The notes below the pieces were generated by a model, which worked only from the letters and a program-made list of their open reading frames with translations, searched no databases and was not told the origin of the DNA. The position numbers were made by a program, and so were the translations under genes. From positions 278,055 through 310,450 of the forward strand of contig BFEA01000922.1 of NCBI GenBank assembly GCA_003427395.1: DNA of 32,396 bases, written 5' to 3'. The stretch's first letter is position 1, and every line of letters starts with the position of its first letter. Below are positions 27,571 through 32,396 of the stretch, piece by piece. The stretch is from Chara braunii. Lineage: Eukaryota > Streptophyta > Charophyceae > Charales > Characeae.

Positions 27571-28400
27571 AGGGCCGAGTCTACAGGATGTTCCCTGCTG
27601 AACTTGATGAGCTCAGAAAACAGTTAGAGACCCTGACCAGAAGGGCTGGGTCAGGCCCAGCGCATCTGAGTTTGGGGCATCAGTCCTCTTTGTTTCAAAG
27701 GGGAATGGTGAGTTCAGGATGTGCGTGGACTACAGAGGTCTGAACAAAATCATGAGGAAGTCCACAAAGCCTCTTCCTCGTATTGATGATCTGTTGGATA
27801 TAGTGAAGGGGTGTACCATTTTTAGCAAGATCGATCTCAAATATGGGTATCACCAGATTGAGATGGCTCAAGGCGATGTCCACAAGACCGCCTTCAAAAC
27901 CGGGTATGACACTTATGAGTACCTTGTCATGCCATTCTGTCTTTGCAACTCCCCAGACACTTTCTAGACAGAGACGCATCCGCATACTCAGGCCTTACCT
28001 GGACAAATTTGTAGTTGTCTACCTGGATGATATTCCGGTATTCAGTCGATCTGCCCAGGAGCATGCGCAGCATCTGGCTCTAGTCCTCCAGGCACTACGT
28101 GATAGCTAGTACAAGATCAACAGGGAGAAGTCCTCTTTTGGGATTCCCTCTGTGATCTATTTGGGTCATGTCATTTCTGGAGAGGGGTTGTCTCCTGAAG
28201 CAACAAAAATTGTTGTAGTTCAGGACTGGTTGCGGCTTGCTAACATTCGTGATGTCTGATCTTTCTTGGGTCTTGCATTTATTACAAGAAGTTCATCAAG
28301 CACTTCTCGTCTATTGCAGCACCCCTGACTGACCTCACAAAGAAAGACACTTCCTTTTTTTGGACATCAGAGTGTCAGGAGGCTTTTACACGTCTCAAGG
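27571..28400 (+). pseudogene. Element D reverse transcriptase
   Basis: Starts at [21 protein letters not shown], shifts frame near 27640, then reads [28 protein letters not shown] with the first catalytic Asp, and [12 protein letters not shown] before TAG 27965-27967, at the Gln that is conserved in the other three elements. Another frame gives [19 protein letters not shown] with the YLDD pair and ends at TAG 28107-28109. TGA 28257-28259 replaces the conserved Arg of RSFLGL. A one-base deletion follows near 28280. All catalytic Asp are visible but the gene is badly broken. Confidence 0.92.
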
Positions 28401-28850
28401 AGGCCATGATTCGTGCCCCTATTTTGAAGTTACCTGACCCTACCTTGCCTTTTCTGCTTACCACTGATGCTAGTCAGTATGGTATAGGGGCGGTACTTCA
28501 ACAGGATGATGTGAATGATCTGCAGCCTATCGAGTATATGAGCAACAGATCAAAACAAAGAAGCTGCAGGACTCTACCTATGAGAAAGAGCTTTATGCTC
28601 TTGTGTCAGTGCTCAAGCATTGGAAGCACTTCCTCCTCGGCAGGCACTTCAAGATCTTCTCATATCACTCCACCCTGCAGTGGATGAAGTCCCAGGGAGA
28701 ACTGAATGACAAACTTGCTCACTATATGCAGTTCATTGACATGTTTGACTTTGAACTGAGACACAAGAAGGGCTGCTACAATCGAGTAGCAGATGCCCTT
28801 TCTCGTAGGCCTGACGCTCTTTTTCTTATCTCCTTTACTCACTCATTTGG
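28401..28850 (+). pseudogene. Element D RNase H
   Basis: LPDPTLPFLLTTDASQYGIGAVLQQDD carries the first Asp. The frame shifts near 28550, after which YEKELYALVSVLKHWKHF and GRHFKIFSYHSTLQWMKSQ follow; here the usual S-D-H motif is S-Y-H, removing a catalytic Asp. It ends with YNRVADALSRRPDALF. It is continuous with integrase in the frame of 28603-29610. Confidence 0.9.
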
Positions 28851-29625
28851 AGAGAGGACTCGTCAGACTATTGCCCAACTGCTGCCCCAGGATGCGATTT
28901 TTGGGCCTATAGTTAGGAATATCCAGGACGATCCCGCATCTGAACCAGGATATACTCTCGTCTCATACCTACTGTATACTTGCAGCAAAGGTGAGGAACA
29001 CATGTGCATTCCCCAGAACCGCAAGCTGAGAACACTTCTGATGCCAGAGTGTCATGATGCTCGTGGTCACTTTGGAGCCCTCAAATTGTATGCAGCCCTG
29101 TCGCAACGCTTCTTCTGGAAGGAGATGAGGAGTGATATTATGCACTATGTGGAAACCTGTGAGTTATGCCAAAGGAACAAGGTAGTACGGCAACCTCCCC
29201 TTGGCCTACTCAAACCACTACCCATTCCTGAAGCACCTGCACAGTCAGTGCCTATTGACTTCACTGACTTAGGTAGGACCATACCTCGTGGTATGCGCCA
29301 GGTCATGGTATGTGTGAACCGGTTCTCCAAATATGCAGAGTTCATCCCCTTACCAGATGAGGCTCGCATTCCTGCCGTTCAGGCGGCGTTTGCTGACAGG
29401 TGGGTTACACATCATGGACCACCCACCTCCATAGTCAGTGATCGAGATCTCGAGTTTTGCAGCAATGAATGGCAATCCTACTGCAGGGATTTCCTTCATT
29501 CCATACTGGATATGACATCTGGTCGTCATCCTGAAGCCAATGGACAGGCTGAAGTGATGAACCCGTTTTTTTTTCAGTTGCTGCGTCCTATGATCAGTCC
29601 AGATCATTAGGATTGGGATCTCCAT
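28851..29625 (+). CDS. Element D integrase, zinc finger and catalytic core
   Basis: Part of a 335-residue open frame that begins in RNase H at 28603. The zinc finger is complete: CHDARGHFG with both His, then CELCQRNK. The catalytic triad is visible: PIDFTDL (Asp), IVSDRDLEF (Asp) and GRHPEANGQAEVMN (Glu). It ends at TAG 29608-29610 in the sequence SPDH-stop-DWD, where relatives read P-D-Q; the same frame continues beyond. This is the best preserved protein segment of element D. Confidence 0.92.
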
Positions 29626-30120
29626 TTGGGTCGTGCACAACTTGTATATAACACGTTTGTACACTCCTCCATAGGCTTTACACCCTATCGGTTACATTGG
29701 GGTCGTGAGTCACGGCAGCCTCTCGATGACATCATCGACAAGGCTACCCCTACGCTGACACCTGAAACTGCAGAGTTCACCCGACATTACCGTGTGGACA
29801 TTGAGCGCACTCGTGCCAACCTGCTCAAAGCCCAAAAGGCTATGATTCAGCAGGCTAACAGGCACAGGCGCCCCTCCACGATTCGCACAGGTGACTGGGT
29901 GTGGGTACTCAGTTCTAACTTGTTAGGAGAGGAGGACATTTCGCCTAAGTTGTTGCCACGATACATGGGTCCATGGCAGGTCTTAGATACAGTGGGAGCT
30001 GATCCATTTGGACCATCCTATACAATGGATGTCCCTCTGCGTCTACAAACCTACCCTGACTTTCATGCATCTAAGTTGTTACCATTCACCTCAGCTGATG
30101 CATTCCTAGACAAGCCTTAG
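29626..30120 (+). pseudogene. Element D integrase C-terminal domain
   Basis: In the same frame as the core after one TAG. It reads GRAQLVYNTFVHSSIGFTPY, RANLLKAQKAMIQQANRHRR, GDWVWVLSSNLL, DISPKLLPRYMGPWQVLDTVG (the SH3-like GPY/F motif) and FHASKLLPF, ending at tandem TAG TAG codons at 30118. The usual chromodomain follows beyond the stop. Confidence 0.9.
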
Positions 30121-30259
30121 TAGAGTCCCCCTATCCCTGGAATCCGTTGAGGATGAGTCAGGTACAGGTCTAGACAAGGAGTATCTTGTGAAGTTCTTAT
30201 ACCAGCCACATACACATGATCGCTGGTTTACTCGCAAAGCCTGTTATCCTCAGGTATGA
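30121..30259 (+). pseudogene. Element D chromodomain-like tail
   Basis: Around 30180 the sequence reads EYLVKFLYQPHTHDRWFTRKACYPQV and stops at TGA 30257-30259. This is the same aromatic pattern as the integrase tails of elements A and B, separated from integrase here by stops. Confidence 0.7.
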
Positions 30260-30329
30260 GGCAGCGCAGAAGGGAGAATCCCTTCGGCGCTCTGCACGCC
30301 TACGCCCCTAGCTCGGAGGTCCTCGCTCC

Positions 30330-30342
30330 GGGGGAGGGTAGG
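30330..30342 (+). promoter_or_regulatory. Polypurine tract of element D
   Basis: GGGGGAGGGTAGG ends two bases before the 3' LTR start TGCAAT. Primes plus-strand DNA synthesis. Confidence 0.88.
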
Positions 30343-30344
30343 TC

Positions 30345-31588
30345 TGCAATGACTTGTTGTTTTCTGGTCGCCTGTAGCCTCTCTGTCGAGGCTGTACCAT
30401 AGGTAGGACAGATTCGTAATTTTGTTTGGCCGAGGGCTAACCGAGTGACCTGTCTGTAAGGAAAATTCGTGAGGGACATATCTGCAAATTCGGGAAAATA
30501 CAGGCCCGTACTAACTGAATTTCCTACAGCTACCCTAACTGCGAATAGCAGACCCGGGCTACCCCTAGGACAGCCAGGCCCTATAGGCCTAAGCTGATAG
30601 ACGGTCCTACAGCCTATAGCCGGGTTGGGAGAGGCCCTAGAGGCCGAAACAGAATCGGTACTTGTCGGTCAGTCAGTCCGGTTTAGGTCGAGTCTAGACT
30701 AGTTTAGACTATAGATAGGATGGGCACATCGGTTCAGGGCTTTTGGCAGTTGGTACCGAGTACATCGCTGTTGCGCTACGCGTGAACCGGAAGTGGTGAC
30801 GGCTCAGTGTTGTGGGAGACAGATATGGCTAGACCTGCAGAGCGCGGACCATAGCTGGGACCTGCGCTGTACTCTGCCAGCACGCGGGGCTGTTAGAGGT
30901 CTGGGCTACTGAGGTCTGCTGGAGGCGAGAGAAGTTGGTGCCCTGCTGGACCCTCCTCCGGAGTGGGGTCACATGGTTGTGGCGCTGCAGCCATAGCTGC
31001 AGCTTCCTCCTCAGAGGTCATCTTGTCAGGATTTGGTGGCGCTGCTGCAGACTTCCACCCGGTAAGTCTTCCGACACTTCGTCATCATCAGATACTGTGG
31101 CGCTGGTCCTCTTCTTCATCCTTTGAGTGGCGCTTGGCCTCAGAGGCCTCTTTCAGGGTGGCGCTTCCCTTTGGAGGCTGTATATGGGTGGCGCTTGATG
31201 TTTCAGGGACTCAGGGGTAGTGATAGCGGTTCATCAGGGTTGGGGAGTGAAGCGCTGCTCATCTCTGAGCAGCGCATCATAGTTCTGGGGTTATTCTGAC
31301 AATCTGAGACTCTACAGTGTGCATACTGGGTTTGGACTATCATCGTTTCATTGCTCTTGGATGTGATCTACTTGGCTTTCCTTTATGACTGGTTGTGAGG
31401 ATTGAGTGATTGCACTTTTAGTGTACCCTGTCATATCGCATGGTCAAGTCTTCCGCTGTGTTTATCTCTCCCTGTGCGGTGTGAAACTCCTACCCTCTCC
31501 CCTTCCTTCTGTGTATGTATGGGCATACCTGGAAGTCTTATATGCGTGAGTGTTGGTCTTCAGACAACGAACAACCAGAATCATAACA
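30345..31588 (+). repeat. 3' LTR of element D
   Basis: 1244 bp, paired with 22430-23673. It keeps all six GTGGCGCT motifs (starting 30979, 31036, 31097, 31127, 31158, 31188) with the same 57/61/30/31/30 spacing. Confidence 0.95.
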
Positions 31589-31677
31589 CAGCAGCAGCAT
31601 CGGAGGCACAGCCTCGTGGGGCCTACCGGAAGCTTCCGGGCAGAGGCCCAGGCCAGCCAGGCCGCCGTGGGAGGCAG

Positions 31678-31700
31678 GCTCTTTCCATATAGGAAAGAGC
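31678..31700. other. Perfect inverted repeat
   Basis: GCTCTTTCC, loop ATATA, GGAAAGAGC. Function unknown. Confidence 0.8.
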
Positions 31701-32251
31701 TCGCTGCCAGGGCACTCGTTCACCACTTGCATGCTGGCGGCAGCGCTGCTCAGAGGTGGCAACTGGGTAACCGTTGCCCGTACCCGACCGTACCCAACTG
31801 TAATCGGCACGTTATGGGCAGGTACGGTACCCTTCCGGAGGGGGGCATCGGTATGGGCAGGCATAAATTTCATTTGTGGATTTCAGGGCAGGCACGATTG
31901 CACTGCATGGAGATCACGGGCAGGTATGGGCAGGTACTGGCAGTGAAAAGGGAAAATCCACAAGTATGGGCGCCCAAGAAAAAAAGAAGTATGGGTACAG
32001 CCGTTATAGGGTGGTGAAAAAAAGAATCAGATGGGTATAGGCAGGTAAGCAATTCTGTTGGGTGACTGTACGTAATATCCACCCTGCTCCCCCTCCCCTC
32101 CCTTCCCAAAAAATATGCAGGTAAGCTGTTTTTTTCTTAGGCGCAATTTTTTTTTGGGGCGAACGGTGAGAAAAATATTTCGGGAAATAGCCTCCCGACT
32201 TTGAAATTGGAAAGCTCGAGCCTTGCCTTGGAGTTCCCCCTTGGAAATTGG

Positions 32252-32362
32252 CCGCCCGCCATGGTTGTACCCACCATCGTTCAGTGTGTGTGCATGCCAC
32301 TGCTTGGCCATCGTCCGCCCATCGTGGTTGTATCCGCTGCCGTTCTGAGTGTGTTGCATGGC

Positions 32363-32364
<2 letters not shown>
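32252..32364 (+). repeat. Pair of imperfect direct repeats
   Basis: Both copies run CCGCCC...TGGTTGTA(C/T)CC...GTTC(T)GAGTGTGT...GCATG...CCA, starting 63 bases apart (32252 and 32315). The second copy leads straight into (TG)n. Confidence 0.75.

Positions 32365-32396
<32 letters not shown>
32365..32396. repeat. (TG)n microsatellite at window end
   Basis: Sixteen TG dinucleotides up to the last base, mirroring the start of the window. Confidence 0.97.

Larger units (their letters stand above)
22430..31588 (+). mobile_element. Element D: complete but heavily mutated Ty3/gypsy retrotransposon
   Basis: 9.2 kb with two 1244 bp LTRs (TGCAA...ATAACA), primer binding site two bases inside the 5' LTR, leader, gag, protease, RT, RNase H, integrase, chromodomain-like tail and polypurine tract. 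The LTRs differ by scattered substitutions and small indels, so it is not recent. Flanks CCAAC (left) and CAGCA (right) do not give a clear target-site duplication. Confidence 0.95.
31589..32364. other. Terminal non-coding region
   Basis: No gene recognised. It holds a perfect 9 bp hairpin (31678-31700), several GGGCAGGTAYGGG-like repeats between about 31765 and 31940, and two imperfect copies of a 48-50 bp segment (32252-32298 and 32315-32364). The open frames are GC-rich or repeat-derived and carry no family motifs. Confidence 0.55.

Noticed and set aside
31402-32017. Several GC-rich open frames at the right end
   Set aside because: They overlap in several frames, cross the LTR boundary at 31588 and carry no recognisable domain.

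Overview
This is a stretch of eukaryotic, most likely plant-lineage (streptophyte), nuclear DNA made almost entirely of Ty3/gypsy-type LTR retrotransposons. The grounds are chromodomain-like integrase tails, initiator-Met-tRNA-type primer binding sites (TGGTATCAGAGC or TGGTATCGGAGC), polypurine tracts abutting TG...CA LTRs, microsatellites and scattered assembly Ns. A very repeat-rich genome such as that of a charophyte alga would fit, but nothing here fixes the species. I recognise no host gene, tRNA, rRNA or bacterial feature.

Layout. Element A (minus strand, about 1-5800): a partial 3' LTR and polypurine tract near 711, 2.6 kb of non-coding DNA with two minisatellites and a (CT)n tract, then integrase, RNase H and part of RT, cut off near 5790. 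Element B (plus strand): a primer binding site at 5839, a 1.2 kb leader, gag, protease and RT/RNase H to 10992, resuming at 20877 with RNase H, a deleted integrase and a chromodomain to 22125. Element C (minus strand, 10993-20876) is a structurally complete 9.9 kb element nested inside the RNase H of element B. It has both LTRs, primer binding site, leader, gag, protease, RT, RNase H, integrase and polypurine tract. Element D (plus strand, 22430-31588) is a second structurally complete 9.2 kb element with two 1244 bp LTRs and a heavily mutated gag-pol. The last 0.8 kb is non-coding and ends in (TG)n, as does the first base of the window.

How the parts relate. In each element Gag would build the particle, protease cut the polyprotein, RT/RNase H copy the RNA from the tRNA primer, and integrase with its chromodomain-like tail insert the DNA. 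None can do so now. Element C is the best preserved: its protease-to-integrase frame is interrupted only by four nonsense codons, all of which can be explained by C-to-T change. B and D have many frameshifts and stops, and A and B are truncated.

The most important observations concern the assembly. One LTR of element C contains an exact 38 bp Nextera mate-pair junction adaptor followed by a 69 bp duplication, and the two LTRs carry six Ns at exactly matching positions inside a block that is otherwise identical. That block should not be treated as independently sequenced DNA. I found no convincing new biological system. The biological points most worth checking are the nested insertion, the C-to-T nonsense pattern, a telomere-motif hairpin next to the primer binding site of element C, and a GTGGCGCT array with a roughly 30 bp period in the LTRs of element D.
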